Below the pieces are notes generated by a model that saw only the letters and a list, made by a program, of their open reading frames with translations, made no database searches and was not told where the DNA came from. 64,000 nucleotides of DNA from NCBI RefSeq assembly GCF_019957155.1, contig NZ_JAIPME010000002.1, forward strand, positions 2,079,001 through 2,143,000, in the 5' to 3' direction. This DNA is from Anaerococcus murdochii. Its GTDB lineage: Bacteria > Bacillota > Clostridia > Tissierellales > Peptoniphilaceae. The first letter of the stretch is position 1. Each line of letters opens with the position of its first letter. This document shows positions 7,211 through 16,445 of this stretch, piece after piece. The position numbers were made by a program, and so were the translations under genes.

Positions 7211-8926
7211 GGAACATAATTTTTTATCCTCGTCATTCTTGTAGGAGCACAATTTATTAATGTCATTGTCTTTGGCATTTTTTCTTTTATCTTTAAAGTT
7301 ATTAGAATCTTGACTATCTTTAACTCCTGTTTTGAAATAGAATGTTAAGTCATATGGATGAACTGTTCCGTCTTTGTCAATTCTACCCACCACGACTTTA
7401 TCAACTATGCTTTCAAATACTGTTCTATTAAATCCCTCTATAATTTCTTTGTTTTCTAAGACCTTTTTAAATTGCTTTAGTCTTTCTTTAATAGAATTTT
7501 CATCTTTTATTGTTAGCTCTAGGGTTTTCTTTTCATCAAGTAATTCTTCTTTTTGTTTTGTAAGTTTTTTATACTTTTTAGTATAAACTTCTTCATCTAT
7601 ACTGTCTTCCAGATGAAGGTCAAATAACTTTCTTTCTTGACTAATGATTCTGTTTAATTGGTTTTCTATCTTCTTCAAATCTTTGACTAAAGTATTATCA
7701 TTTATTTCTTCTTCTACAATTTTTAAAAAATCATCTATTACTGTTGAATCTGCATGGCATAATTGCCTATAGCTTTCAACAAATGCTTTTTCTATTGCTG
7801 CTTCTTGTATTCCTTTTGAATGAGGGCAATATTTTTTACCTTTTTTTGTTGACTTTACACATTGCCAGTTAATTTTTTTATAAATTGAACTAGTGTGCCA
7901 TGTTCTTCTTGAAAGTATTTCACCACAAAATCCACATTCCAGCATACTTGAAAAAGCGTATTGTCTTGATAGTTTTTCTCTCTTCCTATCCTTGTTAGCA
8001 ATGGTGTTTCTATTCTGTGCTCTCCTGAGTCTAATCTCCTGTGCCTTTTCAAAGTCTTCTCTTGATATAATTGGCTCGTGATGATTTTCAATATGATATT
8101 TATCAGATTCACCAAAGTTTGCTAGTCTTCTTTTTGTTATGGGATCAACTGTGAAGGTCTTTCCCATTAGTATATCTCCAATATACTTTTCATTTTTAAT
8201 TATTCCTAACACTGTAGTATCAGACCATTTTGTTTTACCTCTCGGGGTGAGATATCCTTGCTCTTCTAGTTCCCTGCCAATGACCGAGCCACCATTGCCC
8301 TCTAAATATCTTTTAAAGATGTATCTGACAATTTTGGCTTCTTCTTCATTTATAGAGATACTTTTTGTTGTAGGGTCATAGTCGTATCCAAGACAACCTT
8401 GAAAACCAATAAGTTCCCCTTTTTCCATTTTCATTTTCAGTCCTTTTTTCACATGGGCTGAGGTATTTTCTACTTCTTGTTGAGCTACTGAACTTAATAT
8501 TGTTAATAATAGCTCTCCATCCATTGTCAAAGTATCTATATTTTCTTCTTCAAATACTACACCAACATTGTTTTCCTTTAGCAGTCTTACATATTTCGAA
8601 GTATCTAATGTATTTCTTGCAAATCTTGATATAGATTTAGTAATTATCATGTCTATATCTCCATTTTGGCAATCACTTATTAGCCTCATGAAATCTGCTC
8701 TTTTAGTAGCAGTTGTTCCTGTGGTTGCTTCATCTGCATATATACCAGCCAGAGTCCAGTTCTTATTATTTTTTATTAGATTTGTATAATAATCAACTTG
8801 CGATTTATATGATTCAAGTTGGTCTTTACTATCAGTGCTAACTCGACAATATGCTGCAACTCGTTTTAAATCTAAATGTAGTGCATTTCTATTCTTGCTC
8901 CTGTATTTGAAGCTTTTATTACTTAT
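7160..8926 (-). CDS. Large serine recombinase of the island, probably frameshifted at its start
   Basis: The resolvase domain includes AAYCRVSTD with the catalytic serine, IITKSISRFARNTLD and a recombinase domain (GFQGCLGYDYDP, then WSDTTVLGIIKNEKYIGD). A zinc ribbon (CGFCGE and later Cys) and a long coiled coil follow. The first ATG in frame (8689) misses the catalytic serine, yet the frame is open to ATA at 8924-8926. A well-placed GGGAAGGATG site instead serves ATG at 8938-8940, whose frame stops after five codons; restoring one A (GTAATAAGT) would join them. The C-terminus runs into the rlmD fragment, as expected at an attachment site. Confidence 0.8.
   Translation of the reverse strand: MSNKSFKYRSKNRNALHLDLKRVAAYCRVSTDSKDQLESYKSQVDYYTNLIKNNKNWTLAGIYADEATTGTTATKRADFMRLISDCQNGDIDMIITKSISRFARNTLDTSKYVRLLKENNVGVVFEEENIDTLTMDGELLLTILSSVAQQEVENTSAHVKKGLKMKMEKGELIGFQGCLGYDYDPTTKSISINEEEAKIVRYIFKRYLEGNGGSVIGRELEEQGYLTPRGKTKWSDTTVLGIIKNEKYIGDILMGKTFTVDPITKRRLANFGESDKYHIENHHEPIISREDFEKAQEIRLRRAQNRNTIANKDRKREKLSRQYAFSSMLECGFCGEILSRRTWHTSSIYKKINWQCVKSTKKGKKYCPHSKGIQEAAIEKAFVESYRQLCHADSTVIDDFLKIVEEEINDNTLVKDLKKIENQLNRIISQERKLFDLHLEDSIDEEVYTKKYKKLTKQKEELLDEKKTLELTIKDENSIKERLKQFKKVLENKEIIEGFNRTVFESIVDKVVVGRIDKDGTVHPYDLTFYFKTGVKDSQDSNNFKDKRKNAKDNDINKLCSYKNDEDKKLCSQAKDNACRDGSTFVQT
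7190..7202. repeat. Left attachment-site candidate of the 20.5-kb island
   Basis: The 13-mer ACATGCGTTGTCT agrees at 12 of 13 positions with 27721-27733, in the same orientation. Both copies lie in the HVET codons of rlmD-type sequence. It marks the recombinase end of the island. Confidence 0.55.
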
Positions 8927-8995
8927 ACTTTAGTATTCATCTTACATCCTTCCCATTTTGTGTCTTTCTACAGTATTATTTTATCACAAGCTTAA

Positions 8996-9133
8996 TTACT
9001 TTCTATTCATCTTCTTATAATCATTTTCTAACCTGTTCTTAATTTTTGTATATTCCTTATCATTAATTAATTTAAGATCATAAAGTCTACATAACATAGC
9101 AACTCTCATACTATAAATCTTTATTGCTTGCAT
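8996..9133 (-). CDS. SHOCT-like 45-residue protein
   Basis: This small protein (MQAIKIYSMRVAMLCRLYDL, then INDKEYTKIKNRL) has the L-x3-G/K-LI-x-EEY-x3-K pattern of SHOCT-type short helical domains. A strong AGGAGG precedes ATG at 9131. It ends about 55 bases before the recombinase start, and I recall similar small ORFs directly upstream of serine recombinases in Clostridial integrative elements. The function is unknown; a role as recombination directionality or regulatory factor is only a guess. Confidence 0.6.
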   Translation of the reverse strand: MQAIKIYSMRVAMLCRLYDLKLINDKEYTKIKNRLENDYKKMNRK

Positions 9134-9359
9134 TTTAACCTCCTATGTAAGTTTTTTTTTACCTTGATAAGTGGATTAAATTTAAAATATACTAATCTCA
9201 CATAAGCAATTTCAAGAATCTTCACACTTCAAAGTATTTTGATTTTTATAAAAAGATGACAAAATACCCCTCACCTTATATAGTGAAATTTGCCCTCTTT
9301 GGTAACCTGAATTTTTATTTTTTATAGTATTTTTGAGTTTTAATGATTAATTTGAGCAT
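9134..9359. other. AT-rich intergenic region
   Basis: Between the SHOCT-like gene and the MATE-pump terminator I see only AT-rich sequence, with the minus-strand leader of the SHOCT-like gene at its left edge. There is no ORF with a ribosome site and no clear repeat. Confidence 0.4.
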
Positions 9360-9397
9360 AAAAAAATGAGGACTTATGCTACTAGGCATAAATCCTC
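9360..9397 (-). terminator. Rho-independent terminator after the MATE gene
   Basis: Minus-strand GAGGATTTATGC and GCATAAGTCCTC pair around a six-base loop and are followed by seven T residues. It ends the long TetR-to-MATE cluster. Confidence 0.9.
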
Positions 9398-9433
9398 TAA
9401 AATGAAAGAAACTCTTTCGATTGTTATTTGTAT

Positions 9434-10786
9434 TTAGTTTTTCAAACCAATTTTATCCATCCTATTTAATTCCCCAAACATCATTACTACACCAGCTATT
9501 ATCATAATTAAATCTACAAAGGGTTCTGCAAACCATACTGCTTTAACTCCAAATATCATTGGTAAAATAATCATGGCAGGTACGAATAAAAATAACTGTC
9601 TTAGCATTACTATTATGCCGGCTTTTTTAGCGTTTCCTATTGATTGGAAGAATGTTATAGTCATTACCATTACTCCATATAGGATAAAGATAGAATAAAA
9701 TAGTCTAAAGTTTCCTATTCCCTGAGTTATAATACTTTCTTCTACTCCAAATAAAGACAGAATATTCTTTGAAAATGCTAATGCTGGTATCCAAAATATT
9801 GATGCAAGAACTAATCCTCCGATAGAAAATACTTTCATAGCTTCTTTTACTCTGTCGTATTTTTTCGCTCCAAAATTTGTACCAACTACAGGTTGTAAAC
9901 CTTGACTCATTCCCCAAAGTGGAATGAATGAAAAGGCATATATTCTAAGTGTTGCTGCCATCAAGATAGCATTTGTATCTCCGCCATATTTAAATGACAT
10001 TTTATATAGCATTGTTTGTTGAATCATAAATAAAATTTGCATCATCATAGCAGATGACCCTACGCCAAACATTTCTTTTTTTATTTCCTGATCAGGTTTG
10101 ATTTTATTTATTTTTACTGCTTTACTTTTATATTTGAAGTAATGGAGTGTTATTATCGCTTGAACAAATTGTGCTGTAATAGTTGCAAGTGCAGCCCCTT
10201 CTATTGCGTATTTTCCCATTAATTTCATTAGAATTGGATCAAGAATTATGTTTAAAAAAGCTCCTAGCCCCATAATGAGCATTGCTTTTTTCATTAATCC
10301 TTCTCCACGCATAACCATGTTTGCTGATTGAGTAAAGTTTACAAATAAAGAACCAATAAAAATTACTCGTAAATATCTGATACCATATTCTTTAATTTCT
10401 CCACTTGCTCCAACCATATCTAAAAAATGTGGTGCAAGTAAAATTCCGCCTATTGTAATAATTGATGAGAATAGAATAACCCAAAAGATTAAATTCCCCA
10501 TAATTTTATCAACTGTTTTTTTGTCGCCCTTTCCTATAGCTCTTGATAAAACCGATGCTGAACCTACACCAATAAGTGTAGATACACCACTATTGAAAAA
10601 TGTAAGTGGCATAGCTACACCACAAGCTGTCATTGCTGTTTGTCCTATAATATTTCCTGCAAAAATTCCATCCATTAGTGGATAAAGACCTATTACTATC
10701 ATTCCTATTACAGCAGGGACAGATAATTGAAAAAGTAAATCTATGGGTCTTTTTGTTAATAATTGTTCTTTCATATCTTGTTTCAT
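9434..10786 (-). CDS. MATE-family multidrug efflux pump
   Basis: This 450-residue protein has about 12 membrane segments in two halves of six, with the MATE hallmarks VPAVIGMIVIGLYPLMDGIF near the start and the internal repeat beginning VGSSAMMMQ. Such pumps use Na+ or H+ gradients to export cationic drugs or metabolites. The start at 10786 follows GGAGGATG. It is the last gene of the TetR/ECF/ABC cluster and probably exports a product handled by that cluster, though separate drug export is possible. Confidence 0.85.
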   Translation of the reverse strand: MKQDMKEQLLTKRPIDLLFQLSVPAVIGMIVIGLYPLMDGIFAGNIIGQTAMTACGVAMPLTFFNSGVSTLIGVGSASVLSRAIGKGDKKTVDKIMGNLIFWVILFSSIITIGGILLAPHFLDMVGASGEIKEYGIRYLRVIFIGSLFVNFTQSANMVMRGEGLMKKAMLIMGLGAFLNIILDPILMKLMGKYAIEGAALATITAQFVQAIITLHYFKYKSKAVKINKIKPDQEIKKEMFGVGSSAMMMQILFMIQQTMLYKMSFKYGGDTNAILMAATLRIYAFSFIPLWGMSQGLQPVVGTNFGAKKYDRVKEAMKVFSIGGLVLASIFWIPALAFSKNILSLFGVEESIITQGIGNFRLFYSIFILYGVMVMTITFFQSIGNAKKAGIIVMLRQLFLFVPAMIILPMIFGVKAVWFAEPFVDLIMIIAGVVMMFGELNRMDKIGLKN

Positions 10787-10790
10787 AAAA

Positions 10791-10877
10791 TCATCCTCCT
10801 TTTTTCATATTCTTAAAATCCAAACCACTTGTAGGTTCGTCAAAAATTAAGATTGATCTATTACTCAAATTTAAATC
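10791..10877 (-). pseudogene. Remnant of an ABC ATPase (Walker B and D-loop)
   Basis: On the minus strand about 28 codons read as SNRSILIFDEPTSGLDFKNMKK before TGA. This is the Walker B and D-loop of an ABC ATPase and is close to the second half of the ECF ATPase in this cluster (IIILDEPTSGLDYTNM). There is no start and the rest of the gene is absent. It sits between the ABC half-transporter and the MATE gene, so a further ATPase gene has been deleted here, or a partial duplication occurred. Confidence 0.6.
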
Positions 10878-12613
10878 TTCCACTTTTCAGATTGTTTTCT
10901 GATTTCAATAAAATCCTTATATATTCCATGTTTAGATGCAAGTTCACTATGTGTTCCTACTTGTTTTATAACACCATCTTTTAAAACAACTATCTGATCT
11001 GCATTTTTTACAGTAGAAAGCTTGTGTGCAATTACAATAACAGTTTTGCCTTTTAATAAGTTTTTCAAAGCAATCAATAATTCTTTTTCATTTTCTGGAT
11101 CTACGCTTGAAGTTGCCTCATCAAGAACTACAAACCTACTCGGTTTTAACATGGCTCTTGCAATAGAAATTCGTTGACGCTCACCACCCGATAGATTTGA
11201 ACCCCCTTCTTGCAAAACAGTATCATAAGCTTGTGGCAATTTCATAATAAAATCATGGCACTGAGCTTTTTTGGCAATATCTATCATTTCTTCATCTGTT
11301 GCATTTGGATTACCAAACTTAATATTGTTTTTTATGGTATCATCAAAAAGATACACGTCTTGAAAAACAAAGCTAAAATTTGAAAGCAATTCATCATACT
11401 TGTACTGTTTAATATTTAGATTTCCAACTTTTACTTCGCCAGAATTTACATCCCAAAACCTCGCCATTAAATTGCAAAGTGTTGTTTTACCACTTCCTGA
11501 AAATCCAACAAGAGCAGTAGTTTTCCCATCTGGAACAAGCATACTTAGATTATTGAAAAGATTTTCTTTTCCATAAGAAAATGAAATATTGTTCATTGAT
11601 ATTTCTGCTTTATCTACTTCTGTCATTTCACCTTCTTCAATTACAGGCAAATTTCTTAAATTTATAACAGTATTAAGATTTCGTACAGCAACACCCTTAA
11701 TACTCTGCATACTTCCTGCCAATTCAAATCCTGAAAAAACAACAAAACTCATAACAATTAATATAATAGCTTTAGTAACTTCAATATCCCCTGATAAATA
11801 TCTTATGATAGAACTAAAAATTATTACACAAATACCAAGTTTAAATACTAACAAGAATAAAAACTGTGTTGGAACTAAAATTTTTTCTACAGCAAGGAAG
11901 CCTTTGCGACTTTTTGTAATACTTTCGTTTAGTTCCTTGACTGTATTTTGATCTTTTCCAAATGCTTTAGTTATTCCTATCCCATTTACATACTCAAGCA
12001 TTTTTTCACTTAAATCCAATTTAAGTCCTAACAATCTCTCTGTTAGTTGATCTGTGCTTTTTTGTGTGAATAAGTTTACTAAGGTTCCAACAATCAAAGT
12101 CAACAATATAATTATAGCTGTTGCAAAATCATAAGGTAGTATGAAAATAACCATAATTAGTGTCTGTATTGTACCTACAAGCATTTGCTCAATAATAAAA
12201 ACTCCTATTGTTTCAAGTTCACCTATAACAGTTGACAATGCTCCTGCTATATTCCCTAAAGAATTTGTGCTGAAATATCCCATGTTTACATTTTTTAAAC
12301 GATCACCAATATATAATCTATTTTCTGCTCCTAAATTGTACGAAGCAATATATTTGTTTTTATCAGCCAGATATCCAAATATAATTTTTCCCACCACACT
12401 TATAGCTGCAATAATAAAAACAATATACACATCTTTCATTAAAATGCTTTGGTTCGTGAATATATTTTCACAAATTTTGGTCAAACATAATAGAATTGCA
12501 CCTAAAGAAACTCCTTCAAATACTCCCTTAAATACATCAAAAATAAGCATTTTTGTTATTTTATTTGAATATGACCCTGACACCTCATATAAAGTTTTTA
12601 TCAATTCTCTCAC
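10871..12613 (-). CDS. ABC half-transporter (type I exporter fold), second subunit
   Basis: This 580-residue protein has six membrane segments (residues 1-310), then an ATPase domain with Walker A GFSGSGKTT, signature LSGGERQRISIA, Walker B FVVLDEATSSVDPENE and the switch His in IAHKLS. The GTG start at 12613 has GAGGTG upstream and lies two bases after the first subunit gene, so they should form a heterodimer. The pairing with ECF-type import subunits and the DP-ENE extension recall YbtPQ/IrtAB, exporters by fold that import siderophores. Import versus export cannot be decided from the sequence. Confidence 0.85.
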   Translation of the reverse strand: MRELIKTLYEVSGSYSNKITKMLIFDVFKGVFEGVSLGAILLCLTKICENIFTNQSILMKDVYIVFIIAAISVVGKIIFGYLADKNKYIASYNLGAENRLYIGDRLKNVNMGYFSTNSLGNIAGALSTVIGELETIGVFIIEQMLVGTIQTLIMVIFILPYDFATAIIILLTLIVGTLVNLFTQKSTDQLTERLLGLKLDLSEKMLEYVNGIGITKAFGKDQNTVKELNESITKSRKGFLAVEKILVPTQFLFLLVFKLGICVIIFSSIIRYLSGDIEVTKAIILIVMSFVVFSGFELAGSMQSIKGVAVRNLNTVINLRNLPVIEEGEMTEVDKAEISMNNISFSYGKENLFNNLSMLVPDGKTTALVGFSGSGKTTLCNLMARFWDVNSGEVKVGNLNIKQYKYDELLSNFSFVFQDVYLFDDTIKNNIKFGNPNATDEEMIDIAKKAQCHDFIMKLPQAYDTVLQEGGSNLSGGERQRISIARAMLKPSRFVVLDEATSSVDPENEKELLIALKNLLKGKTVIVIAHKLSTVKNADQIVVLKDGVIKQVGTHSELASKHGIYKDFIEIRKQSEKWKI

Positions 12614-12614
12614 T

Positions 12615-14327
12615 TTATATCACCTCGATTTCTTTAGATTCTGTATATACATCCCACATTTTTTTGTATCTCCCATTCAACTCTAGTAATTGTTTATGAG
12701 TGCCTTCTTCAATTACTTCTCCATTATCCACCACAATTATTTTATTTGCATTTACAATTGTAGATAACCTGTGAGCTACCATAATCACTGTTTTATCTTT
12801 AATTAACTTATCAATAGACTGTTGAATAACTGATTCATTGTCAGGATCAGAATATGCTGTTGCTTCATCAAGTAGTACAATAGGACTATTCTTTAAAAAA
12901 CACCTAGCTATTGCAATTCTTTGCTTTTCTCCTCCAGAAAGATTTGCTCCTCCCTTTCCTACAATAGTTTCATATCCATTTGGTAGGCTCTTTATAAAAT
13001 TATAGCAACTCGCTTTTTCACAAGCCTCTTTAATTTCATCCATACTCGCATCTTCCTTCGCCATCTTTAAATTTTCTAATATTGTTTTATTAAAAAGAAA
13101 GTTTTCTTGCGACACATAGCTAACAAGCTCCATATTCTGTTTTAAAGGTAATTCGTTCAAATTTGTTTTTCCAATTAAAATTTCTCCATTAGAAACATTC
13201 CAAAATCCTGCGATTAGTTTTGTAATAGTAGACTTTCCACTACCTGAATTTCCAACGATTGCAGTTAACTCATTTTCATTTGCTTTAAACGAAATATTAT
13301 TTAATACATTCTTTGACTCTTCATATGCAAATGTAACATCTTTAAACTCTACATCATAAGATTTTATATCTCTTACTTCTTCTCCTCTTTTTAAGTTAGG
13401 AATTTCCATTATTTTTTTTATTTCTTCAAATACAACTTTTATATTTGCTATTGTTTCCATATGACTCATAGCTTTTATTAATGGTTTATATGAAGCATAT
13501 GATAGCAATATACACGTGATAAGAGTCCCTACTTCAACACTACCCTTCATAAAGAAATACAAGGAAGCTGGTAAAACGAATACCATAGTTGACGGGATAG
13601 TTTCCATAGTTGCTGTCATTGAAAAACAAACACTCAAATACCAATCAAGCATTGCGTTCTTATTCTCTTCAACAGTCTTTCTAAATTTCCCAAATGATGA
13701 TGCTGATTTATTAAATGCTTTTATAACTTTAATACCATTTACATATTCAACCATTGTCGTATTCATAGCTTTAGCTGCTTCTTGGTATCTTTTAGATTTT
13801 TCTTCATAACCTCGCATCATTAACATTGAGAACAATAATCCCAATGGAATTGTAAGTAAATTTGCAATTCCTATTCTCCAGTCCATTATAAAAATTGTTA
13901 TGATCAATACTATAGGAATGAATATATTAGCAATAACTTCTGGAATCACATGAGCAATCGGTTTTTCCATTTTATCAAGTGTTTCCACCATAAATTGAGA
14001 CCACTGTCCGCTGCTTTTTCTTTCAACTTCTCCCATAGAAATTTTACTTAATTTGTCAGCTAATAACTTTCTTTTATCTTCAATAATCCTGTAGGCAAGA
14101 TTATGAGAAATAATAGTAGATATTTCATGAAATAATATACTTGCCAAAAATCCCAAAAATACAGCAAAAATATATGGATAATAATTATTTAAATTTGTAT
14201 TTTTTGCAACCAAGTTATTAATAATGGCTGCTACAGAAAAATAAGGTATTACACCAAATCCTACTCCTATTATCGCAATGAATACAGCTGCGAAAATCTT
14301 GCTTTTATGTCCCTTTAAGATATCCAT
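12615..14327 (-). CDS. ABC half-transporter (type I exporter fold), first subunit
   Basis: At 570 residues it has six membrane helices followed by an ATPase domain with Walker A GNSGSGKST, signature LSGGEKQRIAIA and Walker B IVLLDEATAYSDPDNE. The DEATA-x-x-DP-(E/D)NE form is the one I associate with the IrtA/YbtP/YbtQ siderophore-importer branch rather than drug exporters (DEATSALD). It starts at 14327, three bases after the ECF ATPase stop, and partners the next gene. The likely substrate is an iron chelate or other small metabolite; this is an inference from motif and context. Confidence 0.85.
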   Translation of the reverse strand: MDILKGHKSKIFAAVFIAIIGVGFGVIPYFSVAAIINNLVAKNTNLNNYYPYIFAVFLGFLASILFHEISTIISHNLAYRIIEDKRKLLADKLSKISMGEVERKSSGQWSQFMVETLDKMEKPIAHVIPEVIANIFIPIVLIITIFIMDWRIGIANLLTIPLGLLFSMLMMRGYEEKSKRYQEAAKAMNTTMVEYVNGIKVIKAFNKSASSFGKFRKTVEENKNAMLDWYLSVCFSMTATMETIPSTMVFVLPASLYFFMKGSVEVGTLITCILLSYASYKPLIKAMSHMETIANIKVVFEEIKKIMEIPNLKRGEEVRDIKSYDVEFKDVTFAYEESKNVLNNISFKANENELTAIVGNSGSGKSTITKLIAGFWNVSNGEILIGKTNLNELPLKQNMELVSYVSQENFLFNKTILENLKMAKEDASMDEIKEACEKASCYNFIKSLPNGYETIVGKGGANLSGGEKQRIAIARCFLKNSPIVLLDEATAYSDPDNESVIQQSIDKLIKDKTVIMVAHRLSTIVNANKIIVVDNGEVIEEGTHKQLLELNGRYKKMWDVYTESKEIEVI

Positions 14328-14330
14328 CTT

Positions 14331-15746
14331 TTACCTTCTTTCATAAAATCTTTTTATTCTGCCATCGCAAATCTCCAATAATTTATTACATGTACTATCA
14401 ATCAATTCATTATCATGCGTAACAATAAATATAATTTTATTATTTGAAAATTCTTTAATGACTTTGCTTATTTCGAGCATATTTGTATAATCAAGTCCAC
14501 TCGTTGGTTCGTCCAAAATAATAATTTCTCTATCCATTAACATCCCCAATGCTACAGAAAGTCTCTGCATTTGACCTCCTGATAAGCACATAGGATGACG
14601 ATTATCTAATTTTTTAAGATCTAATTTTTCTAGAATATTATCTATTTGCTTTTCATCTATTTTAGAATCAAATAAACTAAATTCATCTCTTACAGATTCC
14701 GAAAAAAACTGATGAATTACATCTTGCATAACCATATAACAAAGTTTTCTTCGTTTTTTATATTTTATGGGACTTCCTTTATAGCTTATTTTTCCTTCGT
14801 TTTCTTTCAACAGTCCACACAAAATTCTCATTAATGTTGTTTTTCCTTGACCATTTTTACCTGTTATTGCAATAATATCTCCCTTGTTTCCGGAAATATT
14901 TATCTTATCTAAAATTTTTTGTTTCTTATTTTCATATTCTAAATTTGAAACTACAAAGTCATCAGATTCACAAAATGTGACAGGATTTGCAAAATCATCA
15001 TTTTTCTTTCTTACAAAAGTTCTAAGTCCCAGTTTCTTTCGTGATTCGTCAGTAATTGAAGAAAATTCCACATTTGAAAAAACATATTTTATTTTTCCGT
15101 CTTGTAAATAAATAGCTCTATCAATTAAATCCATTAAATAATAGAGTCTATGTTCAGAAATAATAATTGTCTTGCCCTGAGCTTTAAGATTTATAAGCAT
15201 CTCTCTTATTCTTTCAATACCATACTCATCAATATTTGCAGAAGGTTCATCAAACACATATACATCTGGATTGGTAGCATAAATAGATGCAATAGCAAGT
15301 AATTGCTTTTCTCCACCTGACATCATAAAAACATTTCTGTTTTTTAATCTTTCAATTTCCAAATCACGTACCACTTTAAAAACTTGTCTTTTTATTTTAT
15401 CAGGGTTTTCACCTAAATTTTCTAATCCAAATGTTAGTTCACTATCTGAATCTAAATTAAAAAACTGTGTTTTGGGGTTTTGAAAAATTGTTCCCACTTT
15501 TTCAGAAATTTCATATATCTTCATTTGTTTTGTGTTTATCCCATTTATAAAAATATTTCCTAATAAATTTCCCTCTAAAAAATGAGGAATCAATCCATTG
15601 ATTAATTTTGTTATAGTTGTTTTCCCAGAACCAGATTTTCCGCATAATAAGATAACTTCTCCTTGATTAATCTTTATTGAAATTTTCTTTAACTGTTCTT
15701 CTAAGCTTCTCTTATAGGAATATGAAGCTTCATTTATATTAATCAT
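14331..15746 (-). CDS. ECF-type double ATPase (EcfA1-EcfA2 fusion, CbiO-like)
   Basis: This 471-residue protein carries two ATPase domains in one chain. The first has Walker A GKSGSGKTT, signature MMSGGEKQLLAIA and Walker B VYVFDEPSANID; the second has GKNGQGKTT, CLSGGQMQRLSVA and IIILDEPTSGLD. Both also have the switch His (SEHR and THDN). Fused energizing ATPases of this size pair with an EcfT and a TIGR02185-type S-component in many Firmicutes. The T and S genes are directly upstream, so all three should form one energy-coupling-factor importer in the membrane. Confidence 0.85.
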   Translation of the reverse strand: MININEASYSYKRSLEEQLKKISIKINQGEVILLCGKSGSGKTTITKLINGLIPHFLEGNLLGNIFINGINTKQMKIYEISEKVGTIFQNPKTQFFNLDSDSELTFGLENLGENPDKIKRQVFKVVRDLEIERLKNRNVFMMSGGEKQLLAIASIYATNPDVYVFDEPSANIDEYGIERIREMLINLKAQGKTIIISEHRLYYLMDLIDRAIYLQDGKIKYVFSNVEFSSITDESRKKLGLRTFVRKKNDDFANPVTFCESDDFVVSNLEYENKKQKILDKINISGNKGDIIAITGKNGQGKTTLMRILCGLLKENEGKISYKGSPIKYKKRRKLCYMVMQDVIHQFFSESVRDEFSLFDSKIDEKQIDNILEKLDLKKLDNRHPMCLSGGQMQRLSVALGMLMDREIIILDEPTSGLDYTNMLEISKVIKEFSNNKIIFIVTHDNELIDSTCNKLLEICDGRIKRFYERR

Positions 15747-15758
15747 GTTTCGTACCTC

Positions 15759-16445
15759 TTATAAAAATAACTTGAACTTTACATTAAAGAACATCAGAAT
15801 ACATAATAGAATAATTATTAGATCCCAAATGTTAAATCCTGCATCATCCATAAAAGTCTTTCTTGCAGGATTTTCTATCCCTCTTACTGTAATAGCTTGA
15901 GCTAATTCATCTGCGGTATTAGAAGCTGTAACTATTAAAGATATTAGTCCTAATTGTATCTTTTTAAATCCAGTCACGCCTCTTATTTTAATTGCATCTG
16001 AGATTAATATTTTTTCTTCTCTTAAAGATGGAAAATATCTTATGCCTATTGCTAGAGAAATAATTAGGCTTTTTGGAAAATGCATCATTTTTAAGGCATA
16101 CATAATATTTCGTATAGGATTAGTTTTTACAAGAATTTGACCAACTAAAAAAATCGGTATTAACTTAGGAGCATGAATCACCAATAATCCAAAATGTGCT
16201 GATATGACATCTGGTAGAATCGGCAAAACAAAATATTTCAATCCCTGTAATAATACAAACATAGATAATGCCTTTAAAGATATTTTAACAAGTCCCATAA
16301 ATAACGCTATAATAGCAACCATTAAAAGAATAAAAAAATCTAATTTTAAGCTATTATTTGCAAAGCTAATAATACTAACTGAAATCAAAAAAATGATTTC
16401 AGTTAGTGGATTTAGCTTTATAATGCCTCTTACAATACCCTCCAT
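15759..16445 (-). CDS. ECF transporter T component (EcfT/CbiQ-like)
   Basis: This 228-residue membrane protein has four to five hydrophobic segments and the conserved cytoplasmic coupling region with an A-R-G motif (AIKIRGVTG and again ITVRGIENPA). These motifs touch the ATPases in CbiQ/EcfT proteins. The gene directly follows the S-component (adjacent stop and start) and precedes the double ATPase, the usual S-T-A order. It transmits ATP-driven movement to the substrate-binding S-component. Confidence 0.85.
   Translation of the reverse strand: MEGIVRGIIKLNPLTEIIFLISVSIISFANNSLKLDFFILLMVAIIALFMGLVKISLKALSMFVLLQGLKYFVLPILPDVISAHFGLLVIHAPKLIPIFLVGQILVKTNPIRNIMYALKMMHFPKSLIISLAIGIRYFPSLREEKILISDAIKIRGVTGFKKIQLGLISLIVTASNTADELAQAITVRGIENPARKTFMDDAGFNIWDLIIILLCILMFFNVKFKLFL

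Noticed and set aside
7211..7278. Extending the rlmD fragment to an ATG at 7278 as a full gene
   Set aside because: Those upstream codons overlap the recombinase reading frame, have no ribosome site and show no methyltransferase similarity.
7855..8115. An 86-codon minus-strand ORF inside the recombinase gene
   Set aside because: It is an alternative frame within the zinc-ribbon coding region, with no ribosome site or family similarity.
12141..12686. A 181-codon plus-strand ORF opposite the ABC half-transporter gene
   Set aside because: It is antisense to a clear ABC gene, lacks a ribosome site and its composition is that of a shadow frame.
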